This document shows positions 47,503 through 60,390 of a stretch of 64,000 nucleotides of DNA, one piece after another; position 1 is the first letter of the stretch; every line of letters begins with the position of its first letter. Source of the DNA: Oenanthe sinensis (Eukaryota; Streptophyta; Magnoliopsida; Apiales; Apiaceae). Below the pieces are notes generated by a model that worked only from the letters and a program-made list of their open reading frames with translations, made no database searches and was not told the DNA's origin. Location: contig CM053810.1 of assembly GCA_028671895.1 (NCBI GenBank), positions 29,615,501 through 29,679,500 on the forward strand, in the 5' to 3' direction. The translations under genes were made by a program, and so were the position numbers.

Positions 47503-50500
47503 TCACTCTGAGTTTACAATGGCTTCATCTTCATCTTCTCTTGACTCAATAATCTCCCAGACAATCTTGCTAAGATCTCTTTCAAATTCTAGGAATGAAC
47601 CTCTAGTGAGTTTGAAGATCTTCCTCAAGTTTTCATTATTAAGTACCCTGAAATTGACAGCCTCCACTTTAATGCTATCAACAATGATTCTCAAGGGCCC
47701 AAAAAGAACAAGAGATACATAGTTTGGCCTTTTAAAGAATTGATCTTTTAACATTGCATGCTTCATGTTAATCTCAGCCTCCTTGATTCTTTTTGTTATT
47801 TTCTCCACCTTCTTTTGTGCAGCTTCAACGTCACTTTCAAATTTCTCCCTATTTTCCCTTTCTTCTTTCTTCTTGGAGTCACATATATCCAGTGCTCTAT
47901 TCTTTAGATCAAAAATTTCAAGGTTGGTGATGTCGAGTAGTTGCTTCTTGATCAGCTCACTGATTTGAGGATCATTCATAGCCAGATTTTTTAACTCTTC
48001 AAAACTGATTTATTCAGCAAATTCACCAGATTTGTAGAAGATCATTCTATCAGGGTTTCTGAGAAGACAATGTTGAGTCTTCTCATACTCAATATTTCTT
48101 TCCAATTCTTTCTTCTTCTTGACTTGAATTATTCTCATAACACTAGACATGAGTTTGCTTTCCTCAGGATAAGGATACTCTTTCAACTAATTCACCAATT
48201 CTTCAAGTAGATCCAGATTTTTTTCTTGCAAGGAAACTATGCTCCAAAACTCCTTAACTCCATCTTCACTTGCAAACATCACCCCATCTGAATAGACAAT
48301 TGTCTCAGGCTCTTCAGAATCTGTAAAGTCCAAGGGGCGAGGTGTGAAAGAATCCATCAGTTCCATGAACTTTCTAATTAACATCCCTCTCAAAACCTGT
48401 GTCCTTATGTCTGTTCCTTGAATTATGAGTAGCATCTTTCTTATCAGAAAATAGTTTACATCTTTCACCTTATAACTCATTTCTTCTGCTGCTCCATTTG
48501 AATAGTAAATGATTAGCTTGCTAAGTGAATTGACTTCAGACCATTCATCCACCTTGATCAATGATTCTGCCTTTGATTGTGCCAAGTTGTTTATTGTAGG
48601 TCTTCTAATATCAAGACAATCCTTATGTAACACCTCAGACATCAGCTTCCAACCCTTCCTGCTGGGCTTCCTACTAGAGTGTGACTCTGGTCTCTCAGCC
48701 CTTGCAATCCTTCATTTCTTTGATATGAAGATTTTTCTTGATAATAACTCTTTCATGACAGCATCTTTCTTGACAACATCTTTCTTATCTTCTTCAAAAC
48801 CAAGCACCACAGTTTTCAATATTCTTCCTTCAACACCATTCTTATACTCCTTCTCATCATTCTCCTTATCTTTATCCACCTTATTTCCAGTTCCAGATGA
48901 TCCTTCACCATTGTTGTTGTGTTGGATGGAACTACCTGCACCTCCATCAGACTTTCCTTCATCCTTGTCTTCACCATTTCCATCCTTATTTCTTCTCATT
49001 CTATCAGCCCTCAATTTTTCAACCCTTTCAATTTCCTTCCTTAGAATCTTCACCACATTCATCACCTACTCACTTTGCTCCAATTTACAAAAGTAATCAA
49101 ATGTTTCTCTCACCAACTTTAGCTTATACTCACTAACTTTTTCCAAGTTCATGAATCTGTACTTGCCATCATTTGAGAAACTATATCTAATGCTCAGAGG
49201 GTTGTAAGTGATTTCTGGACGCTTTTCCCTTATCAATTTCAACAGGGTTCTTTTCAGATTTTCATTGAGGAATAATTTCTCAGCCTTGATTTTGAGTCTA
49301 ATAGATTCAATAACTGTAATCTCCTGTCTGCTGAGAAATCCTAGGTTGACATACTAACTTAATCCTCCTGTCATTCTTATTGTTGTCACCCATTTATTAC
49401 TGACAGATATCATCACAGCAGCTCCCACTATTGACTGTTTCAACTGTTCATAGAATTTCTTTGAGTCTCTATTGGATGACACCTTGATTTATTTAATTCT
49501 TTCATAGAAGCTTGCTTCTTGAAATGCATTATTGTTTTCATTTTCATCAATCATTAAAACAGTAGCTTCTTCTTCAGTAAGATCATCCCTCTCCACCAGA
49601 ATAGGATCATCAACATCTATTTGATGTTGTTTTGCCTTTCCTTTTCCAGCTGCAGGAACTATTGGAGCCTCCTTAACACCACCTTCTTTAATCACAATGC
49701 CTTTATCCTTAGACCTCTCAACATGCTTCTGTTTCTCCACCTTATTACCACCAAGCTGTGTAGCAATCTCAGCAGCCACACTAGACAACAAAGATAGTTG
49801 ACTCTCCCCCTGAAATGCAGCTTGTGTTTTCTCCTTCTCTTTTTCAGCTTCACCTTCACCACCAACAAACACTTCCTCACTTTCCCTTTTCTCCCCCTTA
49901 GTTGAGGTAGCAGCTGTCAGCTTGGAGCTGAACTCTTCTAATTTGGAAAACACAGCCTTGAACCCTTCATTTATCATATTCTCCAAGGAAGACATTGTGT
50001 TGATGAGCTTCACCTGGTTTCTTCCAACTGTATCCATATTTTTAGAGAGCTTAGTAACCTTACATGAAAGGGATTTCAACATTTCATCAGCTTTTTTGGC
50101 TGAATTGGAGGCTTTGGTGGTTCTCACACTCTCTTGTTTTTTCTGAGTGATCATATCACTCCTCACCAACTCACTCTCAAGGCCTAGTGTCTTAGATATT
50201 TTGGCTCCTACATGTTGTTTTTTCATATGGCCTTGCTCAGGGCCCTCTCCTTTTGCCTGGGATTTTCCCATCCCCACATTTTTTGACTCACTTTTCTTTT
50301 CTTTTATCTCTCTTTTTCTTTTCACACCCTCACTCATCCAAGGTGCAAGAGACTGAGCATGTACATCTTCCACAAGAAATTTAGATTTTTCCTTGAGTAA
50401 AGTAGAGATAAGAGCAGAATCATCATCATTGTTCTGTTGAGAAGATGCATCCATTGGAGAATTGCTATCTGGAATTGGAATGCTGATAGCAACTTTTGAA

Positions 50501-51525
50501 AAGTTACTGTCATGAGGATTGAAAGCAATTGTGTCATTAACAACTACACAGTCTGTGACAGCAATCTCTTTCACCCTTTTAGTGGAAGGCTCTTGTGGAT
50601 TGCTATGATCAGTCTCATTCAATTATTGGAATAGTACATCAACATTTTGTTCTTCAATTGTGGCAAAATGTGATGCACCATAATTGAATGAGTTGTGTTC
50701 CACATTTTCTAGCCATATTGTGTGTGTATATTCAAGTGTGGGCTCGGATTGAGTGTGTTCAACCTGTTGTGCAGACTCTGTACAAGTTACCATGGGAGAC
50801 TGACCAATTTTAATAGATGCCTCCTGTTGAGATGAGACATCCAGAGATGTGTATTGATCCCTTTTAAGATATGTGCCCTTTTGAGAAGGAACACCCTGGC
50901 TAATAGAGGTTGATACCCTTGCTTTCTTCCTCCTAGGCTCACTAGGGCCCTCTGTGGGTTATGTGTTTATACTACCATCCTTATTTGCTGCAACTTGTGC
51001 AGTTTCACCACCTACATGTGGAAAGGTTTCTAGCCTAGGTTGATTGGCTCATAAGGTTTAGAGTATGGGTTAGGAATGGTGAGGTCAACACCATTCTCAT
51101 CACTCAAAGAAAATACATTGTAATCCCCAACAAATTTTAAATTTAAATCATTTACAGTAGAAAGCATGAAATCAATTATAAATAAGCTCAATTCAGTGTT
51201 AAGTGGTTTACTGATTAACAAAGAATGGGTGTTATTTTTTAGTGTTGGGGACTCCATGCATTGAACACTATCTAAATTTATTTTGCCTACGACAGAATTA
51301 ATTATAAGCATAAAAAATCTAGGATAGTAGATTACCGGTTTTCTGACTTCTTTCTTTCCAAGCACTTGTTTGAAAAGGGATATCAGGAGCCTTCCAATAT
51401 TGATTTTGTAGTTGTGCACCATGGAATGCACAATTCTCCTGATGTTGGCTGGGACCTCATTCAAGCCAATAGTCTTGCTCGACATGGACCTTGATACAGC
51501 ATCCAACATCATACTACATTCTTTG

Positions 51526-51530
<5 letters not shown>
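47503..51530 (-). pseudogene. Long Sirevirus env-like ORF (element B)
   Basis: Coding sequence of about 1,340 codons runs on the minus strand. The first part (51530-51030) contains YYPRFFMLIINSVVGK. A frame change lies near 51035. After that a single frame continues to 47503, broken by nonsense codons near 50963 and at 50623, 49489, 49354, 49066, 48712, 48187 and 48010. The middle is Ser/Lys/Glu-rich and predicted disordered. The C-terminal part has a coiled coil (EAAQKKVEKITKRIKEAEI) and a globular end (VLFGPLRIIVDSIKVEA). The layout resembles the ORF after pol in Sireviruses. Its true role is unknown. Confidence 0.7.

Positions 51531-51574
<44 letters not shown>
51529..51574. repeat. (TA)n microsatellite at the element B border
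   Basis: About 23 TA units lie directly at the point where the env-like frame ends. Confidence 0.95.
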
Positions 51575-51576
<2 letters not shown>

Positions 51577-52296
51577 TTATTCTAGAGAGTGCCTCGTTAT
51601 ATAGAGTTCTGGAAAGAACCCTCTAATTCTAGTATAGGATCTCATAAATAATTTTAAAACTAACCATATTTATACTTCATAACATTGGAAATTTTGTTTT
51701 TAATATAAAATATTAATCATATGTAATCTTTACAAAAAAATTAATACTTAAAAATTAAGAGAAAAATTTGATTCAATGTACTATATAATCGTTCTCGACG
51801 ATTTGATTCTATTCTAGAATCATTCAAGATTATTTTTTTACTATTATGAGTGATTGTCAATAATGTTTCAAAAAAAATTGTGTAACTTTGTTTTTGATTT
51901 ATTTATATATATTTGATGAATAAATTCAAAAGTATATATATCTTGTGTGCGTATATGGCGATTCTCTATTGAACTCTATATAAAAAGTTCTCCCTAAAAT
52001 ACTACTCTCAAACACACACATATATATACGGTGTAATATTATTTTATTAACTGGTGCACATTCAAAACTCACCGGACGGATGAAAATTGACAGCCCTCTA
52101 ATTACCAAATTATTTAAATATAATAATTATATCCTTAGAATATGTATGGGTGAAGGCCCTAAATACTCATATTTAAAAAAGAATGGACCAAAATAATTAC
52201 GGACGATGAACGTGGCCCTAAATACCTATTAAATGTGCATGTTACATATGTGTGTGTTGCCTACGTGTGTTAGACAAGTGTACAGCTATTCAATAT
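51575..52296. other. AT-rich stretch without a gene
   Basis: It contains an inverted pair TATATAGAGTTC (51599) / GAACTCTATATA (51970) that may be the remains of a small transposon. Nothing else is recognised. Confidence 0.4.
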
Positions 52297-52304
52297 GATT
52301 TTTT

Positions 52305-52809
52305 CAGAGCTGTAAACGAATCGGACATGTTCGGTAAGCTCGGTATGTTCGTCCGTGTTCGAGTTCGTTAAGCTCGTCTGATAAGCTTAACGAACTCGAA
52401 TTCGAACAATAAAATATGTTCGGTAAGGTTATCGAATATTGTTCGGTTCGTTAGGATTTTCGTCCGAGTTCGTTAAGAGTTCGTCCGAGTTCGTTCGAGT
52501 TCGGTAAGCTCGAGTTCGTTCGATAAAAAGTAATAATATTTACAATTTTTTATTTTTCAAATTATTATATTTATTTTTTTTACAATATTATATATATAAT
52601 TACCGAACTGTTCGTGTTGGGTTCGTGTTCGGTTCGGTTCGGTATGTTCGCAAACTGTTCATGTTCGTTCGGTTCGTTATCGAACTCGAGTTCGGACAAG
52701 AAAAATTGTCCGATAAGCTTACCGAACATTGTTCGGTTCGTTAAGAATTTATTCGTGTTTGTTAAAAGTTCATCCAAGTTCGTCCGAGTTCGGTTCGTTT
52801 ATAGCTCTA
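52305..52809. mobile_element. hAT-like MITE
   Basis: It is 505 bp with terminal inverted repeats: CAGAGCTGTAAACGAATCGG at the left, and TAGAGCTATAAACGAACCGA at the right read on the minus strand. It is flanked by the 8-bp duplication GATTTTTT / GATTTTTA (52297-52304 and 52810-52817, one mismatch). Long inverted subterminal zones are full of GTTCGGT/TTCGTTCG motifs, much richer in CG than the surroundings. No coding capacity. Confidence 0.85.
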
Positions 52810-52817
52810 GATTTTTA

Positions 52818-54910
52818 AAATAGTGTTTTATTATAAACGCCTCTGGTGGATGCGTAATCATGACTGTACACGCATGATGTCAATGCGTGTGCTGCTTTGC
52901 AAACCTCCACATAAATTTAACAAACTCCAATGCATAGAGGGCCCCGCAATTCCATGAACATGGATGTGCCTCTAGTTTAAAACTAAATAAATTAATATCC
53001 TTACATTGAAAGTGTTGCAGCCTGCAAGTTTACAACAAGAAAATTTTAAAATATACGATTTTCTTGAAAAAAATAGTACCCTATACGCATTTGAATGATG
53101 CATAGTTAGTGGTTATAGACGGTCATCCTTCCATTTTTTGGTATTTTGGGTTTTGTATATTTGTTTTGTAGGCATTTTGATCATTATCTCAACATGTATT
53201 ATGTTTAGTATTCGATTCTAATTAATTAAATATTGAAATTTAAGATTTATATTTAAGATTTAAATCTCATCAATAACATAATAAAATTTAAATAAAAATA
53301 GAAGGTTGAAATTATATTAACAATATGTTAAAATTTAACATTAATGGTATTAGTCGTGAAATACTAATAATACTAAAAGATTTTATTATATACAACTAAG
53401 AAAAAAAACAAGAAGAAAATTTGACGGATAAATATTGAAATTTATAACAATTTTATAAAATTATATCAAAATTAAACATATTATATATCTTTAACAATTG
53501 TAAAATATTAAATAATAAACATTAAAAAATATATTTATTTAAATATTAATCAAACACATTCCTATGAGTTATATTTTTTATAAATACTAGCTCTTACACT
53601 AGTGTAAGACACACATAATTTTTAAAATTTGAATTATAATTTGTATTTTATTTAAATGTATAAGTTTTAAAAAATTAATAAAGTATAGTCTAATAATTTA
53701 AAAATATATATTCCACGATCACACTAATTTTTAAACAATTCGGGTTGATAAGAAAACTTCATATATGTGTAAATTATCTGAGTCAAAAGAATTATATATA
53801 ATATTATTGATGGCATACCCTCAAATATCTAATTTTTGAAGATAGAAAATTAATTAGAAAATGTATATAAAAGTAAAATAATAATAATAATAATATTGAA
53901 TAAAATCATTTTCTAAAAATGTTATGATATTGTAAATTAATTTAGTTAATTAAATATGCATAAAAGTATAATAGTAGGTTAATTAACTGTATATAATGAT
54001 ATAATAGTAACTTAGAAATTACAATTAATTGGCAATAGCAAGTGAGGTGAAAAAAAATCATTTATCAAAAATAGGGAAAAGTGTATGTTGTGATATTATA
54101 TAATATATTCCCTTATGTTTGAAAACAATTAACATTTGACTTTTTGGCATGTATCTTTAGGAGTTTTGACTAATTAAAATTATTATTTTTAATTTTTTTT
54201 ATGAATACAAATATTGAATTAAAATTTTTATTTAAAAAATTAAAAATTTTAAATATGTAATCAAAACTATTAAAGATATACGTCCAACCGTCAATTATTT
54301 CCAAAGGTAACCGAGTAACAAGGAGATGTGTAATGAATCAAATTATTTATAGAAAAGCATCGATAGGAATGAAGGGGTCAGATTTGGAGAACTCCTGCCA
54401 ACCTTCTTTAGGTCAACCAACATATGATTGGGTCATCACGCACAATGTATTTTTTCCGTTGACTTCTGGTAACGCCAAAATCATGTCTTATTTACTTGAT
54501 CTCTCCTCTAAAGAGAAATTTTATTTTTTAATATAAATACATCTCTTTTTCTAAAATTATTTTCATATCTATTGTTTATAAAATTTTCATTTCTAATCTA
54601 ATAATTAAGAATACATATAATTAAAAAAAATAAACAATAGTTTTTTAATATTTATAATTTTTTCTGAAAGAGACTGAAGGGGTAGTGGGGCACTACATTA
54701 CATAGATATTTACACAAGGAAACCCCCGCCAACCTCGGACTTGTTCAAAACAAGGTCTTTTTTATAGGACATTGTCTAAATTAAAAGTCCAGTTCAATAT
54801 TTTTTAAAAATTCTTTTTTTGAATACAAGGGTTTTAAAAATACTTTAACTCAAAAAATAATAATTAAAAAATATTAAATAAAACTCATTTTATTAAAACT
54901 TAAAATTACA
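52818..54910. other. AT-rich intergenic stretch upstream of the WEB gene
   Basis: No gene is supported. 53150-54300 is very AT-rich with short homopolymer and (ATA)n stretches. A 67-codon open frame at 54333 shows no recognisable features. Confidence 0.5.
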
Positions 54911-54920
54911 TACGATACTC

Positions 54921-54927
54921 TATAAAA
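54921..54927 (+). promoter_or_regulatory. TATA box of the WEB-family gene
   Basis: TATAAAA lies 171 bp upstream of the ATG. With the usual spacing, transcription would start near 54955, giving a 5' leader of about 140 nt. Confidence 0.6.
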
Positions 54928-55091
54928 AGGACCACAGTGCTTTGGATCTTAAAGCAAACCCCTCCCTCTTAATTTTCTGAATCTTTGGTTTGTTTGTTTC
55001 TTGTAATATTTGTCTTACGTTTTGTGGTTTTCTAAACATAGAAGAAGCAAAAGAGAGATATATAACACTCAACTGCAATCTTATTTCAACC

Positions 55092-57576
55092 ATGTTGCGC
55101 TCCAAATCAAGGTACTATACTCATCCTCTATCTTCTTGCCTATTTTCTTGCACATCTCTACATACCTCTATTTTTATCCTGATTTTTATTGTCATGTTTT
55201 GTTTTTTTGAATTGGAACTATGAAATTTATGGTTGTTATAGATCTGGGGCTGTAGATGATGGAGCAAAGCACCATTCATCGTTTGTTTCGAGGGCATTAT
55301 CTTCCTCCAAGATTTGTAGAAGGGATCCTTTGATCGATAAAAATGCACTTGTGTCTATTGAGAGAAGGCCCTCAGCCAGGATTATCTCTTCATCCGAGGT
55401 ATTAAAACAAATACTCGAATTTAACAAATTTGATTATAGTATAGGATTTTTTTCGAGCAGGATACACGGGATATGTTTGGTTTGGTTTGGTTTATATGCA
55501 GACATATAGTATGTTTCTTTTGATGTATTATTCATCGACGAATAATGTTTTGTTGTGATTTTGTTTATGGTCGTTGGTTTTGGGATTTAGAATCAGGTTG
55601 TTAGGGTCTATACTATGCAACGGAAGATGGATCAGGTTGAAGAAGAGCTTAAGTTGACAAAGGATCTATTAGATGCAGCTGGAGCAGACAGAGATCGAGC
55701 CCTTGATCAACTACAAGAGTCGAAAATGAAGGTTTACCAGGCGAACTCAAGATTGAGTGAAGCCTTGTCCCCTCGTAGGGCTGAAAAAGTCTTTGATGAG
55801 CTTACAAGCTTGAAAGAATTGCTCTCTAGTTCTAAAAAAGAGTTGGCTGCGAAGGAGAAGAATATGGAATCTATGAAACTTGAGCTTGACCAGGCAAAGA
55901 AGTTGGAGAACGAATTAGCTGACAAAGTTTCATCATTAAGTAGGTTGGATGACGAACTTCGTATTGCCAGGATATCCGAGGCTCGTGCTATGGAATTATG
56001 TTCAGAAAGTAGGAAAAGGGTTCAAGTACTCGAGGTTGAGTTAGAGAAACAAAAACAGACAGAAAATAAAGTGTTGCAATCAGGAGTGCCTCAAACTAAA
56101 GAACTCGAGGCAGCAAAGATTGAACTTGAAGAATCTAAGCTTGAAATTGTTTCCCTTCGTGAGCAATTGCATAAGTTGCAAAGTTCGTCAGCAGTAAGTA
56201 GCAGAGAGCAAAATGGAATTAAGAAAAGTGATCATATTGATCCTAAGTCTGAACGCGGTCAAAAGTCTGCAACTTCAAAAGCAGGTGGTGGTCCACAAAA
56301 TGAGATCGATGTTCTTAAGAGACAGCTAAAAGCTGCAATCGAGGGAGAAGAGCAAAGCACAAAGGCCATGAATGATCTAGCTTTAGCGTTAAAAGAGGTA
56401 GCAACTGAGAGCAATAATACAAAGGAAAAACTTATATCTACAGAATCTGAACTAAAGCACTTAAAGGAGGAGGCAGAACAATTGAAAATCATGTTGGCTG
56501 AAGAAAAAAGAGAAACTGAGCGACACAAGAACACTGCAGATAGACTGAGACTGGAAGCAGAGGATTCATTTTTAGCATGGAATGGTAAAGAAAGGGGATT
56601 TGTTGACGTCATAAAACAAGTTGAAGAGGATAAAGCTTGTACACAACAAGAGAACGTTAAACTCACAGAAGCTTTGAAAGCGGCTGAGAATACAAGTAGA
56701 ACAGCAAAAGAAGAAAATCACAAATTGAGGGATATCCTCAAACAGGCTCTTAATGAAGCCACTGTTGCTAAAGAAGCTGCTAGTATTGCTCAAGAAGAGA
56801 ATTCAACACTTAAGGATTCTCTTGCAGACAAGGAAGAAACCCTTGACTTTCTTACCGGAGAGAATGACAAGTTGAGGATCAGTGAAGCTGCAGCCAATGA
56901 AAAGATAAAAGAATTGAACAGACTGCTGTCTCAAGCGCATTCAGATCTAAAGACTGAAGATAAGGACTCTGGCACTGCTTTCATGTCTCCGGACTCTGTG
57001 TTTGTTGACCATAAGGAAGATTATAGTAAAAAAGAACCCACAATAATCCAACAAGAACCTGTAAGAACCAAAAAGGAATCCACAAGCACAAAAAAAGAAC
57101 CCACAACAATCAAAAAAGGTTTCAGTTTTGATCTTCATAAGATAAAGTTGCATAATAAAGATGAAGATGACACACTATTAGATGAGGACCCTGAAAAAGC
57201 GGAGGCGCTCAAGGGCTCAATATTTGACCTCTCCACCAAAACACCAAGGTCCGAGGCTCATACACCAAAACAAGTGCCAAAACATCATCACCACCGCCAC
57301 CACCACCACCCCCATCATCACCGCAGAAAATCTTCGTTGTTTTCCAATGCAGAAACCTCGAATGCGGATGATTCAAATCATCTAGATGGTGATTCACACC
57401 ATGATAGTGAAGGGAGCCACCACTCTGAGGAATCAGAAGCTGATAGACAGGCTCATAGAAGAAAAAAATCAGTAGTTTTAAAGAATTTCGGATATCTTTT
57501 AATGAGGAAAAGTTTTACTCAAGATACAAGTCATGGAAAAAAGGAACCAGGCATCTCTAGCCCTGATCATGAGTAG
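55092..57576 (+). CDS. WEB-family coiled-coil protein, 3 exons, 720 aa
   Basis: The exons are 55092-55111, 55242-55398 and 55591-57576, all with GT-AG introns and matching phase (20+157 nt = 59 codons, then exon 3). The protein starts MLRSKSRSGAVDDGAKHH. Residues about 68-530 are almost continuous coiled coil, including the DSFLAWNGKERGFVDVIKQV region and late heptads (ENSTLKDSLADKEETLDFLT) typical of WEB-family proteins related to Arabidopsis At1g65010, At3g02930 and At5g16730. Family members such as WEB1/PMI2 act in light-driven chloroplast movement; the role of this one is not shown. After it come Lys/Glu/Pro/Thr repeats (about 538-569), a His-rich tract (about 623-638) and a basic KKSVVLKNFGYLLMRKSF motif near the C-terminus. 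No transit peptide or membrane segment is evident. The gene appears intact. Confidence 0.85.
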
Positions 57577-58707
57577 CCCTTTTCGAAAGCTATGTCATTA
57601 TATATTCATATACCCTCATGATCCTTTGCACTATGTATATTCCAAAGTGGGGTTGCTAAACACACTGCAGCAGTAAGTTAACAGCCTTTTAATATCCTTG
57701 GTCGATTATGGCTACAATTTGTGCCTAAACTTTAGGAGAAATGTTTATGAAATCATTCATCTCAGTGTTTATACACATAATGTATTGATTCTCTGATCTC
57801 TCAATGTTGTGAATTTGTTGTGCCTGGTTTTTAGTGGATTTTGGTGGTACTAGGGTGTTTCTCCGTCAGTTTTTATGTAAGGCCTTTTAATTCTATTTTT
57901 TATCATTGTCTTGTAGCTTTAACCGTCGTTCGATTTCATATGAAGTTTTATTGGTTTACTTCCTCAACCCGACTCTAAGAACATCTTCAATCCCTCATTA
58001 TAATGGGTGGTTAAAATAATATAAAATAATGATTGACTAAAATTTGCTGAATGGTTAGCTATTGTGTTCTAATGGGGTCGGCAATATTTTCATATTTTAT
58101 ATTCATATTTTATATTAAGGGCTTTGTTACTCGTATGGAGGGATTCAAAAAATATGTTCAAGTAGCAGAGGAATTGGTTATAATTATAGTTAATGATTTT
58201 TGTTGGTTGGAGAGTTGTAATTTATACATAATGTATATAATGCTTGTCACGAACATTTTTTAAATAAGGGCATGCCCAGTTAAAAATGCTCTAATGCACT
58301 AATACTAAAATGATCACTTGTTATATTTTCAAAGTTCAAACCAAAATATGAAATATGATGTTAAAACAAAGTTATCAGTATATTGGTCCTCAAAATATTC
58401 TCATGAACTATTAAATAAAATAATATTTAATATAATCGTTTAAGTTTTGCTTTTATATAGTTTTGATGTTTTTTTGTTATTGTGGTTTTTAAAAATATCG
58501 TCATCGAATTTTAAAACATTCAAATTCTATCCGCTATCTTCTTTATAAGAAAAAGTTTGATCCGGAGATCATATATGTATTTCATGTTAGCATAACATGA
58601 GTATAAATTATAAAACGTGTTGCAAAATAATATGTATTGCAATAATCCGCAAGTACTACATGTATAGTTTCCAATGTCTACGAGATTTCCGATTAAATAA
58701 TGGTATC

Positions 58708-58885
58708 CAGAATACAACTCCTTTTTTATATATCTGAATGTGGAAGTTATACAATACATGATCTTATGTACTGCAAAAAATTATTTACATTACATCATAT
58801 TTATTTTTTTGAATAAAAAAATGTAATTTCATTACATTTCAGAATATTTCAAGAGTACATCTTGAATATCAGGGATAACTTCCAC
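58708..58885. repeat. Small imperfect inverted repeat, possible MITE
   Basis: GTGGAAGTTAT at 58740 pairs with ATAACTTCCAC at 58875, and the pairing continues imperfectly inward for about 30 bp per arm (AGTACAT on both sides). The loop is AT-rich. No target duplication is evident. Confidence 0.45.
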
Positions 58886-60049
58886 ACTTAAATTACGCTA
58901 ATCTATATCATGCTCTTGTAATAGTATGGAGAACTTTATTTATAGATCGCCTAATAAAAATTATTGATACATTAATCTTTAAATTGTGTAATAACATCTT
59001 ACAATCATGTATGATGTCACGAAAATATGGGCATATATTTAGAGAGTTTATGATTGCTTGAACAACCACAAGACAATCCGTTTCAACTAATAAATCTTCT
59101 TATGGCTTTTGTTTGATCTAGCTTAAAACCTCACGGACCTCAATATCTTCCACGACCTCTAGAGAAACTCTCTCTAATCTAAAACAACTCTTGACCTCAA
59201 TCAGAACACCACTTGAATTACTTGCGACACTGCAAACACTATAATTCTAGATGTTGAAATATTTTTGAATTGCATTATATTTTATTTTTTATAACTTATA
59301 AAATTAATTTTCTAACACCTCAATAATGTTAATTGATTAACTTTAATTATAACTCATTATTTAGGGTAGGTTACATGATCAAGTAATATGTAAGTTACAT
59401 ACGATTCTACTCTTATATAAGGAGGCAACGAGCCATTGCATTTTAGTTTGAGGGAGAAGAAATTCTCCGTAGTTTTCTTGCATTTATTTTAGAACTTTTG
59501 GTTCAGTTTTGGGAGATAGTAGCCATGTTTGTTCGGTTCGTAGAATGCGAATTACAAGTGCTTCAAGTCAGCGCTATTCACTATTCTTTGTATCCTGGGA
59601 GATGGAGGTCATACTAACTTCAAGTGTTATACAGAAGTGAGTTTATCTATTTTAAGGATAACGTCGTTTTCTTGTACCTCAAACAATCTATTGGTATTTT
59701 TAGTGTTGATTACTCTTAATCGATACTTCCTACAAGCTTAAAAAAAATAAGTTTTTTCAAAATATTTTATGGAAATATAGTGATCTCTGGTAGGTCTCTC
59801 ATTGTTTTTGTGCTTTTACATTTTTATTTATAGTTGTTACTATTTTTAAGAGTTGTTTTAAAATTTAGTATTTTTTAAAATTTAGTATTTTTTAAAATAA
59901 TCAATGCACTTGTTATATTATTCAGTTACATAGGAATAACTTGAATAATTGTTAGTCTTTTTATTATATATCCTTTCATGTTTTTACTTGTTTAACAATA
60001 TATGTAATTTAACGTGATTCTTTATTTTATGTTGATTATTAATTAGTTT

Positions 60050-60390
60050 GCGGGTTCCTCGATATCACTTGTAACTAACAACTTGCAGGACGTTCATTGG
60101 TATTCACCTATAGCTAGCTAATAGGTTCCGCAATATTCAAATGTAACTAAGAGGTTTCATGATATTCATCTACAGCCAACATGTTCTTTGTTATTCACAT
60201 GTAGTTGATAGGTACCATGATATTCACCTACATCCTACAAGTTCATTTCTATTCAACTTTAGCTAACTGCTAACATGTTCCTTGTTATTCACCTACATCC
60301 TACAAGTTCATTTCTATTCAACTTTAGCTAACTGCTAACATGTTCCTTGTTATTCACCTACAATCAACAACTTGTAGATTTATTGGTATT
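60050..60390 (+). repeat. Minisatellite with TTATTCACCTACA-type units
   Basis: A 65-bp unit (CCTACATCCTACAAGTTCAT, then TTCTATTCAACTTTAGCTAA and CTGCTAACATGTTCCTTGTTATTCA) occurs twice, perfectly, at about 60227-60356. It is surrounded by degenerate units of about 33 bp built on CATGTTC.TTGTTATTCACCTA. Confidence 0.85.

Larger units (their letters stand above)
46664..51530 (-). mobile_element. Third Sirevirus fragment (element B): env-like ORF and 3' LTR
   Basis: A long env-like frame runs right to left from 51530 to 47503. It is followed by a purine-rich AAAGGAAAGAT and an LTR (47471 to 46664) that ends in ACCCCCCCTTCTGC...TTTAACA, the same style as the other Sirevirus LTR ends here. The right side stops at a TA microsatellite; pol and the 5' half are missing. 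Confidence 0.75.

Noticed and set aside
48509..49096. Ser/Leu-rich open frames on the plus strand over 47519-50356
   Set aside because: They are antisense shadows of the charged env-like ORF on the minus strand.
51599..51981. Possible MITE defined by TATATAGAGTTC / GAACTCTATATA
   Set aside because: The inverted match is only 12 bp, AT-rich, and has no target duplication.
55189..55509. 106-codon open frame through exon 2 of the WEB gene
   Set aside because: It includes intron sequence on both sides; the GT-AG exon 55242-55398 joins in phase with exons 1 and 3.
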